From Letharia columbiana (Eukaryota; Ascomycota; Lecanoromycetes; Lecanorales; Parmeliaceae): a DNA stretch of 64,000 nt. The translations under genes were made by a program, and so were the position numbers. The stretch spans positions 236,001-300,000 of the forward strand of contig NW_023501073.1 in NCBI RefSeq assembly GCF_014066305.1. The letters are read 5' to 3'. The notes below the pieces were generated by a model that ran no database searches, was not told the origin of the DNA, and saw nothing but the letters and a program-made list of their open reading frames with translations. Position 1 is the stretch's first letter. Every line of letters starts with the position of its first letter. Below are positions 12,541 to 25,600 of the stretch, piece by piece.

Positions 12541-13270
12541 TCATACTGCTCCACTCTCACACCCTTCCAACATTTTTCTCAGGACTCCCATGAGTGTTCC
12601 ATTCTCCAATGCAGCCGCCACTCTTTCCTTATCCCCTAGCTGTCGATTGACCTGTTCGGCCGTACTGTGCGTACCCTCTTTGATTCTAACATCCACTCGA
12701 AACCGAGGCGGCAGAGCTTGCTCGAGCCTTACTCGCACGCCTAGGCCAATTACTGTGGCGAGGGAGCAATGCGTTATGGTAGGGGTGACGAGAACGGTAA
12801 GCGTCGTGAGTGGTGACAATGAACCCCTCTCTGGAAATGTGGGGGTGAGGAAAATATCCGGGAGATTGACGACGGAGAGTGAGCCGAGAGTTAAGGGATG
12901 TTCTGGGTCTGAGATGGGGGAAATGAGGTCTGTGCAGGCGCGGTCAGCTTCACATGCATGGAGCGAAGGATTCTCATGTCGCAATATGGCTGATCACTTC
13001 CATAGTCGTAAGATACAATGACGAGAAGAGAACTGGGCGAATACCATAAATTTCCTGCTCGTCGATTGGCTCGATATCGGCATCATCTTGGTCTGAAGCC
13101 GAAGAAGAGGAAGGTGAGAATGGGTCTGGAAGATATGCCGACGGAGGAACTATGCTCGAGAACAGGCCTTTGGGGGTGGTTGATGATGGTTGAGCGTGAG
13201 CCTGCCGCCTACGGCTTGGTAAGTCGGAGGCGTTCCTGATCGTGGGGTTGGCGTTGAGGACCTCGGCCAT
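12541..13270 (-). CDS. CIA2: Cytosolic Fe-S assembly targeting factor, MIP18/CIA2 family
   Basis: Two exons, 13270-13045 and 12929-12541, give 204 residues; the 115-nt intron splits a codon and rejoins it as EIYDLISPISDPEHPLTL, the diagnostic start of the DUF59/MIP18 fold. The rest follows the family closely: TPTITHCSLATVIGL, VRVRLEQALPPRFRVDVRI, GTHSTAEQVNRQLGDKERVA. CIA2 acts with Cia1 and Mms19 to deliver Fe-S clusters to cytosolic and nuclear apoproteins; the Cys in PTITHCS is the conserved reactive cysteine. The N-terminal 60 residues are low-complexity, as in other fungal members. Identity is firm. Confidence 0.94.
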
Positions 13271-16134
13271 GTTTTAGACAGTCAATAATTCGATGGACAA
13301 ATATGGAAGTTCTGAATGAAATGTCTTTTGATCTCGCGTATGTTTGTGTTATAATTGCAGCGCTTGAAGGTGGTTGTTAATGTCCAAGTGGCAATCACAC
13401 AAGAATAGATCATTATGCCGAGCCTCGGGCGGAGAATTTAGTCTTTCGCTTAGACATGGACGGCTCGAACGGCTGCTAATCGATAAGGAACCTTTTTTCA
13501 AAATTCTGAGCCCTCAGTCATCGAAGGTATCTTGCCATCGCTCCATCCTCTCCATCTCAAGTGAAGCTAACGCTACCTGCATCCTTTCTCCTCTAGCAAC
13601 GCTTTTTTTGTTAGGCTCATCTTGTAGCTTGCTGAAAAGAGACTTGCAGGTGCAGGACAGGTAAGGAGAAAAAAAGCACGAATGAAAGACAAAAGCATGC
13701 AAGCAATGGTGCGTGCTCCCGCAGCGGGCTGAAAATAGGTGCTCCACTGTTCCCCTATCTTCGCAATCAGCTCCCAGCGGCCCACCCCCACGGGTTGCTC
13801 CAGTGGGCGCTAGAATGTTCCAAACTTCCAATCAGGTACCGTAATGCAAGGCGTTCGGCCCCCGAAAAGCTTGTCAAGCAGTCAAACAGGCTACAGCTCC
13901 TTTTCTACTTCATCGTCCTACCCATGATGCCTGTCTGGTGAGGCGTGGACGAGGCAGATGGCAGCATTGTTATCGAACCTGCAGTTAGCCTTACCGTGAA
14001 TGCGAATACGTGAAGTGAGATTGCAACTTAATGCGCCTTTTCATTCGACTCTTCATGGATCGATCCTACTAGGTAGGTACGATGGAATTGCATGTCTGGG
14101 CCCGTTGGTATGAAAAGAGGTCCGTCATCCACAATAATCGATCATGCCTGAAGACCCTTGGTCTATCATACCCGTTTGCATCATCGCATGTTGGTGGCTC
14201 CCGGACTCGCAGACGGTCCATGCCGGAGCGATCCTACCTACTTGTACGGTACCTTGGGCCATAGGCGACCTCCATCTTTTTCCAAAGTGCCCAAAAGTAG
14301 ACTGTCGAAGATAATCTATTCCCTACCCGCCCATGTTGTGACTCCTCTGATATTTTCAATGTGGCAGTGAGCCTTGGTCTACCGCGTTTCTTGGCGTCTT
14401 TTTGGAGCTGTGATGATCTACTGGCGCTCTTATATCGCCTGAAGTTATCCTCGGCATCGAATCTCAAGCTATGGCCATCTTGACTGCTCCAGGAAGTGCG
14501 GAGTATGGACTTCGGCCTTTATGCAGCTCGAAGCCTTTTGATTGCTTAATGTGAACCGAGGGCATGTTAGGTCCCTTGACTTGGTAGTCGATCATGAGAC
14601 AGAAAATCATTATAGAAGCGAATATATAGTATTAATCTATCTACCCGTAAATGTCAGACAGTACTTTATCTTTGAATCTTACCTGCCCATCCGGAGCAAA
14701 GGTCAGACTGCCGTTATCATCATTACTAATTGATATCTTCGGTCATGCCACATTCTGCACACTCCATAAATTCGTTTCAAATCGGCCACACGAGAATCTT
14801 CCCGAAAGATCAAGGGGATTTACTAGTAAGCGCACGACCTTGCTGCAACTCCCCGAACCTCCATTTCTCCACGCATTCATACTCGTTGTTCTACGCAAAC
14901 AAATCCCCAAGCTCTTCAGCACATAAATCAGCCTGAAAATGGGAAAGCTGATGTCCTGTCAGCCTCAGATGTATACCTGAGGAACCTATAACAAGAGACC
15001 GGGTTGCACACCTGTGCGCAACGATAATTTAAATCGCGTTCCTACCTTGCGACCTTCGTCCACCTCTGGCCCTACCTCGGGATTCGAAATTCCGAGTAAA
15101 GCACCGAAGACTATTGAAATAAGAAACACACCGTCACTAAGAAGTGGCTGCTTGCTCATCTAGCAGCACGCCCTAGTCGGACAAGCGATCAACCAACACA
15201 CTGCACTCGACATCCAACATACGGGTACCCCGCGCGTATCGACAAGCATAGACGATAGCATTTCGCCCACTTGGCTCGGACAGTCCGAGTGCCCTCATCC
15301 TCTCTCCTCGCACATTCACCAGTTCAGAAAGTCGTCGCACCGAATTCCCAAGCTCCCACGAACCTGCAAGGATATTGAGATCTGGACCCACCCCCCCTTC
15401 CACCGAGGACCAACATCCACTGCGACTGCGCCCACGAACCCCAACCTCACCTCAGCAATAACCCCCCTCCTTCCACAGCCAACGCATCCTCTGCTATTTA
15501 TCGGTAGTTCATTTGATGTCTCCTGCTGGTCGTCGAAATTGATGGTGTGGTGTGGGGAGCTTCTAGAAGTATAGGAAATACCACCCGAAGGGCCTCCCTG
15601 CTGCCCAATCACGGAGAATCTCCCAAAAGGAGCCTTGCGTCCGAGACTGGTACCTGCATACCTGATATCATCGGATCTGCTATTTTAACATCGCTGTTGA
15701 CTTCGCATTCTCAAGCGTTACACGACACGCTCTTACCTGGAGAGTCGACCAGCGACTTTCTACTTTGCCTTTCACCTTCGCGGCTGCCAGCCCCCGAACC
15801 ATATGAGCTCCTCTGTCTAACGGCTGTCAGCACTTTGTAGTCAGCGCTGTGACTGTTTCGATACTCGTCGAGACAAACATTGTCAAGCTCCGTTGGAAGC
15901 CAGATCTCGATGCTGTTTTAACTCGCTGAGAAATACATCACACCTACTCTCCTCACAGCTGAAGAAATCCTACTATTGTCGCCTAACCCCACACTGCCCC
16001 CTTCTGTGTTGGTGCAAGAAGAGTCTGCTGCTCTGTGGAGGCACAATACGACATTGATAAGAGTCGGAATACATACGAAGCTTTTTCAAAAACCTTTCCG
16101 AGCGAGCACATCGGTCTCGCCATAAGCACGAGTC
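13271..16134. other. Long intergenic region between CIA2 and the Zn2Cys6 gene
   Basis: These 2.9 kb separate divergent genes and hold no frame I can assign. A 105-codon minus-strand frame (13831-13514) and several 70-100 codon frames lack family motifs. A long regulatory leader upstream of a transcription-factor gene is common in filamentous fungi, but that use is inference. Confidence 0.4.
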
Positions 16135-19100
16135 ATGAGTGCTGGTACAGAGACCAGACCGTTGCTGCCGCAACAATACGGGAACGGGATGCAGCAAAAT
16201 TACTCCTTTGCGCCTCCCAATATGGGCGTCGGCGCTGATAAGAAGAGTAAGCGAACTCTCTCGTCAAGCACGACATCGCACTCCTGTTCCCCAACTGTAG
16301 GCTGACCAAGTCTCCAGACTTTGTTTTCGTTGACGAGCACAATCGGCACAAGAGACTGAAAGGTATGTTGTCGATCATAGTTTCTGGGTTCAATTAATGC
16401 TAACTCATCATTAGTCATGAGGGCTTGTGAAGGATGTAGGAGGAGGAAGATCAAGTGCGATGCTGTCACGACTAATCAGTGGCCGTGTGCTTCCTGTGTC
16501 CGTCTCCGGGCAAATTGCATGCCTCCAACCATCAGCCATGACCGCACTCATGGAGGCGGCAGTCAGCTCCAGGGACTCGAAAGAGTCCTTGACTTCGATC
16601 AATCTGATGGCAGTGGCGAGGACGACTACAACTTCGAAGCAGGCACTTCGCAGCTCTTCGACCTACAAAATGCCTCCACACACACGCAAGGACCCTACAG
16701 CGCTGGTCTCGGACCCTTTAGTACACCGCCATTCTCCGAGAAAGCCTATAGCCAGCATGAGCTAGGATATGACGAAGTTCAACCGATGCCTTTGCAGGCA
16801 TCGGACTCGTTGTATAACGCTCAAGATGTATACTACCCGCCACACAATGCTTCTCTGCCTACAGATGGTGTTAGCATCTGGAACAACGAGCACATCAACG
16901 CCACGGACCTTAGTAATCTCATGGGCGGGCTTGGTATTGCAAACGACGGCGTCGGTACGTGCGAAAATCCACCGAAGTATACAACTTTTGTCTTTCTGAG
17001 TGCACCTTGCTGATTTCGAAATAGCTAGTTACATATCTAATCAAAAAAAGGCTCTGGCTGATACTCCTGCCTACGAAGATGTCGAAATAAGGCTACCGGA
17101 GACTAAACCCTTTGGTACTGTCAGGATTCCTCAAGCGCTCATGCCGTCAAAAGAGCGATGCCTAGAATTGTTTGAGCTATTCTTCCAACAAGTACATCCG
17201 TACGTTCCTGTGCTCAGCAAGCCATACTTCTATGAGCAATGGCGACATAAACCCGAATCTATTTCGCCGCTCATTCTGGAGGCGATCTTTGCCTGTGCTG
17301 GGAGTGTGTCTTCTGATGATGATGCCGAAGGAGCTCAATGGCTTGCGTTGGCTGCCAGTAAGCCCTAATCTTCAATCTCGGGAAGTACCTGACTGATTTC
17401 GTACGCAGAGCACGAGGATTGCTTTATGGACACTCCCCGATTAAGCACACTCCAAGCCATGTTGCTGTTGTTGAAAGGCCGAGAGGCTGCTCCTAAAAGA
17501 GGTTATTATTTTCGTTCGTGGATGACTGTCAAGAAATTGGTTACCTTTGCTCTTGAGCTCAAGCTTGACAAGCATTATAGTGAGCATCAAGTCCCAGGTG
17601 GAACATGCACTTCGGACCTAACAGAATGCTTCATCAAAACACGGCTATGGCAAATAATTTTTGCTTGCGAGATGATGATTGGTGGTCCTCAAGGTGTGTA
17701 TGAACAGCAACTAGAAGCCGGTGCCATGCTAAATTATGATAGGCCGGAGAGACATGCAAGTACAGCCATCGACTGTAGACCTCACTGTGCTGAAGCCTAC
17801 ACCTGGTCTCGATAACTCTGACTACCGCACATCACGGCAATTTACCTTCCTCGTGTCAATGATCCAGACTGTACGGCGCATGCATGATATCAAGGAAGCT
17901 TGTACCACCAATGATTGGATGTCTGACCCCAATTTCGTGGCTTTGGAGACCAAGCTCGCGCAATGGGTCGATGGACTTCCGCGAGACCTTCAAATTGACT
18001 GGCCTAAAGACGATAGCCCGCCCTGGTTACCGAGCCACTTTGTGGGGAATATGCATACATATTACCATCTGACTGTGATCATGCTTCGCAGACCCCAGCT
18101 GTCGGTCCCGGGCGCTTTTGCTGATGGTAGTTGGAAGAGGCAGATGTTGATATCTTATGCCTCGGCCAAGGCCATGTGCCGATTACAACAAGGTATCTTT
18201 AAACAATTCGGACTGCCAGGATTGATGTGCATGCAGCGCGGCATCAACTTTGTCATATATGCTGTTCTGACCTGCGCCCTCATACATTTGGTAAGGCTAA
18301 GCTGATCACTGGAGGGTAACCTGCGGTCGTTAACATCGCGTTAGGTGGCCATCACCTCACCGGATCCAGAGCTCAACACTGACGCAAGGGACTATTTTGC
18401 GCGGCACATGCGCATACTCGAACAGTGCATGGAAGCTTGGCCCATGCCAGAAATGCAGATGCAGGTTAACCAGCTCAGAGAAGCGTTTTCCGCAGATGTT
18501 AACAGGCCCTTTGAGTTGAAAAGGGGATTTCCTTTTGAAAGTCCAAGCCCAAGTGCAGGAGGGCTACAGCCCAGTCCCCCCCTTGATACAAATATACAGC
18601 ATCCCATGCTGACTCGCCATGAATCCCTCGGGCATCAAACCCAGATGCCATACCACACAGCGCCGATCACCCCACCCATCTCGTCGGCTGGCTTGAGCTT
18701 CGAGGACTCCAAGGATGGTCTCCTAATGTCTGGCTCGATGCAGATGATGGCAAGCAGTCAGCAGCAATCCATGCCAATGCATACCACGCCAATGAGTATT
18801 GGGCAGGAATGGAACCCTACTCCCATTATCGCGTACGTATCTGGCGCCCCAAAGCTTCAGCTCATGCTGACGGAAGTAATAGTCAGTGGAACAATGCATT
18901 CGGACCGGCGGCCGATTCGACAGTGCAGAGTAATATATCTATACCTCAACAGTCTCCACAAATGTATACTCCCTCAAGTTCTTCTCAACCGTCTCACACC
19001 TTCTACCAGCAACCGGCGTCCTATCCCGTGCACTCAAGCATGCCATCTTTATCCAGGCATCAAACAGCGCCACAGTTGCCTGTCTATACGGCTCCAGCGC

Positions 19101-19240
19101 CTTCCTTCGTCACATCAAGCATGTGGCGAGATACCGTCGCTAGCACATATGATCCTGCCGGAAACAAGCGACGCTGGGACTTGGAAGAGAACGGGACGTT
19201 CCAGATGGACAATCCTATCCAGAAAAAGAGGTCGAAATAG
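16135..19240 (+). CDS. Zn2Cys6 fungal-specific transcription factor
   Basis: Eight exons (16135-16246, 16318-16362, 16415-16954, 17025-17357, 17409-17693, 17743-18290, 18345-18832, 18883-19240) give 902 residues with every junction in frame. A binuclear zinc cluster at residues 57-87 follows C-x2-C-x6-C-x9-C-x2-C-x6-C, introduced by a basic stretch HNRHKRLKV. Residues of roughly 260-560 form the fungal_trans middle-homology domain (FFQQVHPYVPVLSKPYF; LLLLKGREAAPKRGYYFRSW; PGLDNSDYRTSRQFTF). The C-terminal 250 residues are Gln/Pro/Ser/Met-rich, an activation-type tail, ending in a basic KKRSK. It should be a nuclear DNA-binding regulator of unknown targets. The first acceptor was chosen because CTGAC lies about 10 nt upstream of it. 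Confidence 0.88.
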
Positions 19241-19900
19241 ACCGAGGATGAGGCAACACTATATCTCGGCGTCGGCTGGCTGTACCAAAATGGGGACGCG
19301 AGGCATTCTTTGGTTGGTTACGCTTCTCTACGAGCTCACGAATTCACGTGGCCAATATTTTAATAAGCGATGATCTGAGCCCTTCTTGTTGCTACATATT
19401 TGCATATCTTGCCCGGACATACTTGTACACCACATATTCTGCTTCTTCATGTCTTTCTTTGTGATATCCTCTGAGCGCAGGCTGAATTGATTGGTCGGAG
19501 GTGGTAAAAAAGACTCAACCTTACTCTTGGAACGATTCGAAATGACGCGATGGAATATGATGGGAATTAGCAAGCATACAGTTGGACTTAAACGATAGTT
19601 GTTTAAATCAAGTACATATATAACCTCAGAGAGTCGTGGACGAGGATATCTTTGCAAGTAATTGGGGTATCTAAGATATGTAATGGGAGAGCTTCTTTGC
19701 AGTCGCCATATTCTGACTTTTCAAAAGTTTCATCTAGAGCAGATTCAAAGAATTCTCCGGACCAGCGCTGTTCTACCTCGTGCATTCCCATACCTGACTC
19801 TCCTGTCATGCGAACAGACAGCCAAGTATAGAAGTCTCGTAATTCGGCCCTCACTGTGTCTTCGCATAGACCACGTATCTCTTCCGTTCCATCAGATCCC
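19241..19900. other. Convergent 3' intergenic region
   Basis: This 660-bp stretch lies between the 3' ends of the Zn2Cys6 gene and the SmG gene. No further gene was recognised. Confidence 0.4.
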
Positions 19901-20454
19901 TCATCCTCTATCCCTATCCCCACCACCAATCCGCTCCAGAGCCTGTGTGCACAAGGTCAGCCTGCACCGTCCCACGCACTTTTCCCACCCGCGCAGAGCT
20001 CCAACATACCTCTAGCATAACCACCGAATTACCTCTTATGACCTGCCCCCACAATCAGCCAAACCCATCCCCCAAGAATCTGCCTCCGCGCGACCCTCGA
20101 TGTAGGTGTAGCTAGGTGACGTACCACCATCCCGATCCTCACTTTCTCCCCTCCAGCCTTCTCTTCTACCGCTTCGTCCAGGACGATATTGAGGAAGACC
20201 TGCAACGGCACCGAATGTCAGAACGTCTATACCGCAGTCTTGAGGCATCACGGAGGAGATAGGGCGCGTGGGAGAGGAGGTAGGAGCGACGTACATCGTA
20301 ACCGCGCAGGACTCCGAGGACTTTTCGGCTGCCGTTGAGTTGCACGAAGAGGCGCTTGTCGAGGTACTGGGGACACAGTTAACGAGGGCTGTAGATGGGG
20401 CACGGTCGGGTGAAGGGATCCTACCTTTTTGAGCTCGGGCTGAGCTTGAGGCAT
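19901..20454 (-). CDS. SMX2: Small nuclear ribonucleoprotein G (SmG)
   Basis: Five small exons (20454-20425, 20366-20295, 20199-20125, 20042-20010, 19942-19901) encode 83 residues; all junctions are phase 0 with GT-AG ends. The product starts MPQAQPELKK, continues YLDKRLFVQLNGSRKVLGVL, and contains the Sm1 strand pattern and the Sm2 motif VIRGNSVVMLE-ALERI. This is the LSm fold of SmG, one of seven Sm proteins that ring the U-rich site of spliceosomal snRNAs. Usual length is about 76-80 residues, so it is complete. Exons are so small (30, 72, 75, 33, 42 nt) that an ORF-based search would miss the gene. It is divergent from an NTR2-domain gene. The yeast symbol is used by orthology. Confidence 0.95.
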
Positions 20455-20702
20455 GGTGAAGGTGGTTGTGGATATTCTTCGAAGCTGGAGCTGTGAACGT
20501 GGAGAAGCTTTTGATGCCAAGGGGTAGGGCTGCGCTAATGGGGCCTTTGATGTTGAGGGACTGTGACTTCACTTTCGACTCGCGGGTCAAGCAACATCTA
20601 AACCTGCTCCTTGGGAGAGGTATCACCCTTGGAAAAAGCGCAATTGTCCGAGAGAGATCCATTACACCGGTAGAAGTTTGGGGTCTTGCACATTTCCGCA
20701 CC
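20455..20702. promoter_or_regulatory. Shared divergent promoter, SmG / NTR2-domain gene
   Basis: Only 248 bp lie between the two outward-facing ATGs, so the two pre-mRNA-splicing genes probably share a bidirectional promoter. No TATA-like element was seen. Confidence 0.5.
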
Positions 20703-22112
20703 ATGAGGTCCTCATTCGGCGCCAGGCGCCAGGCTCGAAAGGTTGGGCAAGAAGAAGATGAAGACCTGAAGGATACGCGGCCTGGATTAGGAAGCCAGGA
20801 CCAAGGTAAGAGTCCCACTCCCAGCTTTTCAGCACAGTTTTCTAATGTGTCCGTGCGAACAAACAGGCTGACTGCCTCATCAGAAAACACCCCTACCGTC
20901 ATACGTCCCTCAATCGCCTCTCGTGGTTCCTCAAAAACCAGGAAGCAGTCGTCTGCTAGAGTATCATTCGGACCTGGTGGTACTTCTATGACCGAAGATG
21001 ATGACAGTGGTGGACCTGCAGTCTTCACGCCCAAGAAATCTAGCCTGAGCCGACAAGCCGTTGAGAAGAACGCCCTTCGAAAGACCATAGCGAACAATCT
21101 CTCATCAGAACATCTCGGCTTCAGGCAAACAGAGGACAGGCCAAGCTACAGTGCTGATCACCTCAATGAGCTCAAGACTTCCACGCCCTCTACACCTAAA
21201 AATCTACGCTCCCAATCCGACGTCAACGACGAAGATGGCAAAGCGCTCGATCTAGCCTCCAAATTCGGCTCAGATCTCGCATACCAAGAATCAAGCTCCG
21301 CCATCCCTACGGATGCTGAGGTCCGCGAAAAGAAAGCACGGCGTGCTCGTCTGGCCAAGGAGCAAGATTTCATCGGCCTCAGCGATGAGGATGCGCAGGA
21401 CCAAGAAGACTCCGACGGCGAGAGATCGCTCTTACCTTATGCGAAACAAAAGCCATCGAAGAAGGAAGAAACGCGCCTAGTCCGTGATGACGAGGACATA
21501 GCAGAAGGCTTCGACGAGTTTGTCTCGGATGGGCGTATTGCACTGGGCAAGAAAGCGGAACGGGAGCAGAAACAACGACAGGAGGCCGAAATGCGAGATT
21601 TGATCAATGAAGCCGAAGGAGGCAATGACTCCGCGGATTCCGAAGATGACGACAGTGAAGCTGAGCGCCATGCCGCCTACGAAGCCGCGCAAACTCGAAA
21701 AGGCATGGATGGACTCAGAAGAGACGAACAAGGTACAAGACCTAGGCGACCAAGAACACCACCGCGGATCACGCCTTTGCCTACGTTGACCGGATGTTTA
21801 GAAAAGCTGAGGCAGAGGCTGGCAGGCATGGAATATGCGCGGATGCAGAAGGTTCGGCAATTAGAGGAAATCAAGAAGGAGAAGGAAGATATCAGAGTTA
21901 GGGAAGGGGAGATCCAGCAATTACTAAAAGAGACTGGGGAACGATATGAGAAGCTGAGGAAGGAGGCTGAAATGAGCGGGGAAGACCGTCCGCCTGATGG
22001 GCTGAGTCCAGGTGGAGGACTCGGGTCAGGAGCAAGTATGGTATCGATGGCGGGAATAGAGTCCGATAGTGCGAAACCATCCGGGCTTTTGAAAATGGCT
22101 TGGGAACGATGA
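20703..22112 (+). CDS. NTR2-domain (nineteen-complex-related protein 2) family protein
   Basis: One exon, 469 residues, from the ATG at 20703; codons upstream of it belong to the promoter. The N-terminus is basic (MRSSFGARRQARK) then Ser/Thr-rich and disordered, with VSFGPGGTSM and EDDDSGGPAVFTPKKSSLSR, as in the family. Conserved stretches are REKKARRARLAKEQDFIGLS and then LVRDDEDIAEGFDEFVSDGR. The last third is a coiled coil (EKLRQRLAGMEYARMQKVRQ onwards). Proteins of this type relate to yeast Ntr2, which with Ntr1 and Prp43 disassembles spliceosomes, and to the GCFC/PAXBP1 group. A GTAAGAG at about 20805 could mimic a donor, but splicing to the nearest plausible acceptors creates a stop, so no intron is called. 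Confidence 0.85.
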   Translation: MRSSFGARRQARKVGQEEDEDLKDTRPGLGSQDQGKSPTPSFSAQFSNVSVRTNRLTASSENTPTVIRPSIASRGSSKTRKQSSARVSFGPGGTSMTEDDDSGGPAVFTPKKSSLSRQAVEKNALRKTIANNLSSEHLGFRQTEDRPSYSADHLNELKTSTPSTPKNLRSQSDVNDEDGKALDLASKFGSDLAYQESSSAIPTDAEVREKKARRARLAKEQDFIGLSDEDAQDQEDSDGERSLLPYAKQKPSKKEETRLVRDDEDIAEGFDEFVSDGRIALGKKAEREQKQRQEAEMRDLINEAEGGNDSADSEDDDSEAERHAAYEAAQTRKGMDGLRRDEQGTRPRRPRTPPRITPLPTLTGCLEKLRQRLAGMEYARMQKVRQLEEIKKEKEDIRVREGEIQQLLKETGERYEKLRKEAEMSGEDRPPDGLSPGGGLGSGASMVSMAGIESDSAKPSGLLKMAWER

Positions 22113-22603
22113 GCCAAACCCCAGTCCTGCGCAACAGACACCGGAGACCAAAGCCCCTCCACCAACAAGCGACTCCCCACCCGCACCTGCAGGAGCCTCC
22201 CAGCCACTGCTCGCATGCACGCGTCAAAGGCAACCGGCGCGCGAGCCCTACGTACGCCGAGAAGAGAGGGAAGCCAGCAGATACGAGCTCGGCCGAGCAC
22301 TTGGATACCCTGCGTACATAGACAACGCACATCGATGCTGAATATCGCAGAAGCCTGTTTCATGACCGTCATGCGTGCTGGGTCTCGTAGTCCGCCTATC
22401 TTTTGTAATTTGAAAGGGAAACTTCTTGTATCTGTTTCTCAAGCCCTGCGAGACGATTTGCTCCCTGTCTGTGGATGTATATACTCTTACACTACGCCTG
22501 CATCAGCATGATTATGTTGACAACATCTCGAAATCCTCCGCGAACAATGTACATAGACTTCCAGTACGCCCATGCATACCATCCCCGATCACATCGTCCC
22601 CTC
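22113..22603. other. Convergent 3' intergenic region
   Basis: The two flanking genes end toward each other here. A proline-rich open frame runs on from about 22120 to 22340 in a different frame from the NTR2-domain gene. I found no splice pair that links it, so it is left unassigned. Confidence 0.35.
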
Positions 22604-25600
22604 TCAAACCACAAACCCAATCTCGTCCCTCCTATCGTCCGTCAACCGGCCCCACTCCAACAACAGCCTGAACATATAAATCTCCATATCCACCTTCCTC
22701 AGCACCTTACCCGCCCACTCCCTCCCCGCCTCCGCAATCATCGCTCCAGCCTTCACGTTCCCCTCGGTCATCCCGCCCCCCGCGCCCGCGGCCCCACCCG
22801 CCGTCCCCGCGAAAAACGCCAGCGTGGACAAGAGCCCGTGCAAGCGCACGTCCACGGGGACGAAGTGCTTCCACGCCGTCAGTCGGCCGTCCCACCAGCT
22901 CCGGAAGATGGCGGCGCGGAAGGGCAGACTGCCGCTCTGGAGGAAGGGCAGGAAGCGGCCGGAGAAGCCGGCGCCGTCGACGTCCATGAGGTAGCGGTAG
23001 CGCCAGTGGTCTTGGAAGTCGGTCGGGGGCGCGAAGCCGAACTCGGCGTCTTGCGCCGCGCCGTCGTTGTCCCAGGCGCGGGCGATGCCGTCGACGATGG
23101 AGATGTCGAGGGAGAGGTTGAGCGCGGCGATGGGGTTTGAGTGGGCGAGGGTCTGGTATGTGTATTTGCCCTGGGCATTCGGGAGGAGGACGGGCAGGGT
23201 CGGAGAGCGGATGGTTGGGACGGCGGTGAGGTTGTTGGCGAGGTGGACGAGACGTTGCCGAGTCATACCTTTCCAGGTGCCGTGGCGGGAGACGCCTTCG
23301 GAGGTGGCGCCGCGCCAGAAGAGGGTGTTTTCTTTTTCGGGAAAAGGGGGGTCCGGATGTTCGTCCGACGCGCTGTAGTCGATTTTGTCTATGTAGTTCC
23401 ATGGAGAGGGGTAGAGTATATCAGCGTAGCCGTGGACTTTGCTCTGGGAGAAGATGGGGAGAAGCCGATGGGAGGGCTTGAAGGCCGCGGGGCTGAGGTA
23501 GAAGCCGTGGAGATTGCGAAGGTCAGGTTGATGGCAGGGGGAGGCGGAGAGGGTCCAGTTGCTTAGAAAAACGCCATGGGAGTGAGGTGCGGCACACGAT
23601 GTGCAGAGGTTTCTACTGTCCCAGGTTGTTGCTCGTTGAGCAGGAGAGGAGGGAGGGCAGGCTGCGGTGCTTGTGGAGAAAGCGTTGGTGCGGGAGCGAT
23701 CTTCAAATGGCCGCGTAGAACCCAAGTCTTCTGGTATATGCCAGGTCGCAACTCGATCAGCGCTCCAACTGTGTTGTACCGTTTTGCGAAGGTGCTTGGG
23801 AGATCCGATAGCAAGGCCTCGAAGTTTTTGCATCTCTTTGTAAGGAACTGCCACCCTTGGCTCATCGTTGAGGTTGAACGTCACAACCATGTCGGGCAGG
23901 TAACTTGAGAAGTCCTTCACTAGGTTTATTACGCCATCGAGCATCCATCGGTGGGTGGGCAGAAAGTCGGGCCCTAGTCCAGCGTGTCCGTTTCGGATTA
24001 TTATTTCAGAAACCTCGTTCCATGGATCAGAAATCACTTGCTGAGTGCGCAGCCTTATCTCAGCAGGCGAGATACCCCAGAATGGTAGCAGGTCTTCCAT
24101 CATAGTATCGTAGTCGTCGATTACAACAGAGTTCCTCGCTGTTGCGTAACGATGCCATGCGTCAAACCCTGGAGGCGGATGGCGCTGATAGCGGCGCTGA
24201 TATTCTTGGACGCACTCGGCGAGATTCATGCTGACAGAAGCCTGATTTGCCCAGTCGTTCGATTGTTTCTCGGCTTTACTTATTAGCCAGTCAATCGGAT
24301 GAGCGACAAGTTCTTGAGTTTGGAGATCGTAAGACCAGCCAAGGAATAAAACTAGGAGGACTAATATGGAGGATATGGACAAAGGCATCCGCCGGCTTAG
24401 ACGTTGTGAAGGTTGGCCTCGTCCGGTTCCAGGTACTGCTTCGGCATGTACATATAGCACAGCACCAAGGAGAAATAGACCAAGAAATGCGATCAATGGC
24501 ATCATTCCGGTAGGAGGCAATACATTCCGGTTAGTCGAAGCGAAGGCAAGTCCAGTACAATAAATACAGATGCACAATATGAACGTTGTAAGGTGCAACA
24601 AACCATGAGTCATCGACTATGCTCGGTCAGTACCTTCCGCATTCCACCATGATATTTCACATACAATATGAAGCGCGGCGACGACTGTTAGCGAAGACAA
24701 GGCTGCTTGCCAAGCTAGACTGCCAGTATACGAGAAATCGACGCCAAACAATTCTACCCAGTAGACTTGGTTGATACCGAGTGCGAAGATACCGCCGATG
24801 AGCAAGACCACGGAGGAAAGCTATGAGATTTTAGCACTAAGAACCGTTCGGATCATACAACGATGTCGAAATTACCAAAAAGATGGAACCCACGACCACC
24901 GAGGGATTTTCGCTCGTCGGGGATGCGTCCACTTTTGCTGTACTTGCGACCCCCGAGATAGCGACTAAAACATAGCAATCGAGGAGGATTGACAGAACCT
25001 GCATGGCAGGAATGCCAGTGTTCGCGCTGGAAGAGAGCGGACAGATGTAAGTGGATTTGGGAGCACCCATTACAGATGCCCTGACAGTGTACGCAGCTGT
25101 CAAGAAAGCAGCTGGCCAGAGCTTTCGAAGAGTTCTTCCATTCGCGCGGGATGCATGGTCGAATTCTGGCCGCCTGCGCTGAATGTACCAATAGTCGTAA
25201 ATAGCAAGAAGCAAAGGTAGATAACCCTGGGAGAAATCAGCATGCATTGGGTTCAAAATGACGGATGTCTTACCTCAACAGAGTTCATTGAACATTGTGC
25301 ATTATCGAAGATCAAACCAGAAAGTAGGACCCGTAAAGAAATAGCAATGGCCGTGGAGATAACGACTATTCTCCTTGAGCGAGGCTGAGTGGCGCTGAAC
25401 TGCCCAGAACGAGATTCGTTGGAGTCTTTACGTGAGTCTTTACGTCCATTGGAAACAGGGCTCTCTTGCAAAGGCAAGTCGAATGTTTTTGTACCAGAAG
25501 CAGAAGAAGAAGAAAATGATATGAAATAGGCTATCTGGTTGCGCAACAAGAAGAAGCTGACTCCCAGTATGGACAGAAGGACGATAGAAGATTGAACAGG

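Noticed and set aside
20805..20865. Possible intron in the NTR2-domain gene (GTAAGAG to ACAG)
   Set aside because: Splicing there creates an immediate stop, while the unspliced frame stays open and fits the family.
22120..22340. Pro-rich open frame after the NTR2-domain stop, perhaps its missing C-terminus
   Set aside because: No donor-acceptor pair links it in phase, and the stop at 22112 follows a plausible family C-terminus.
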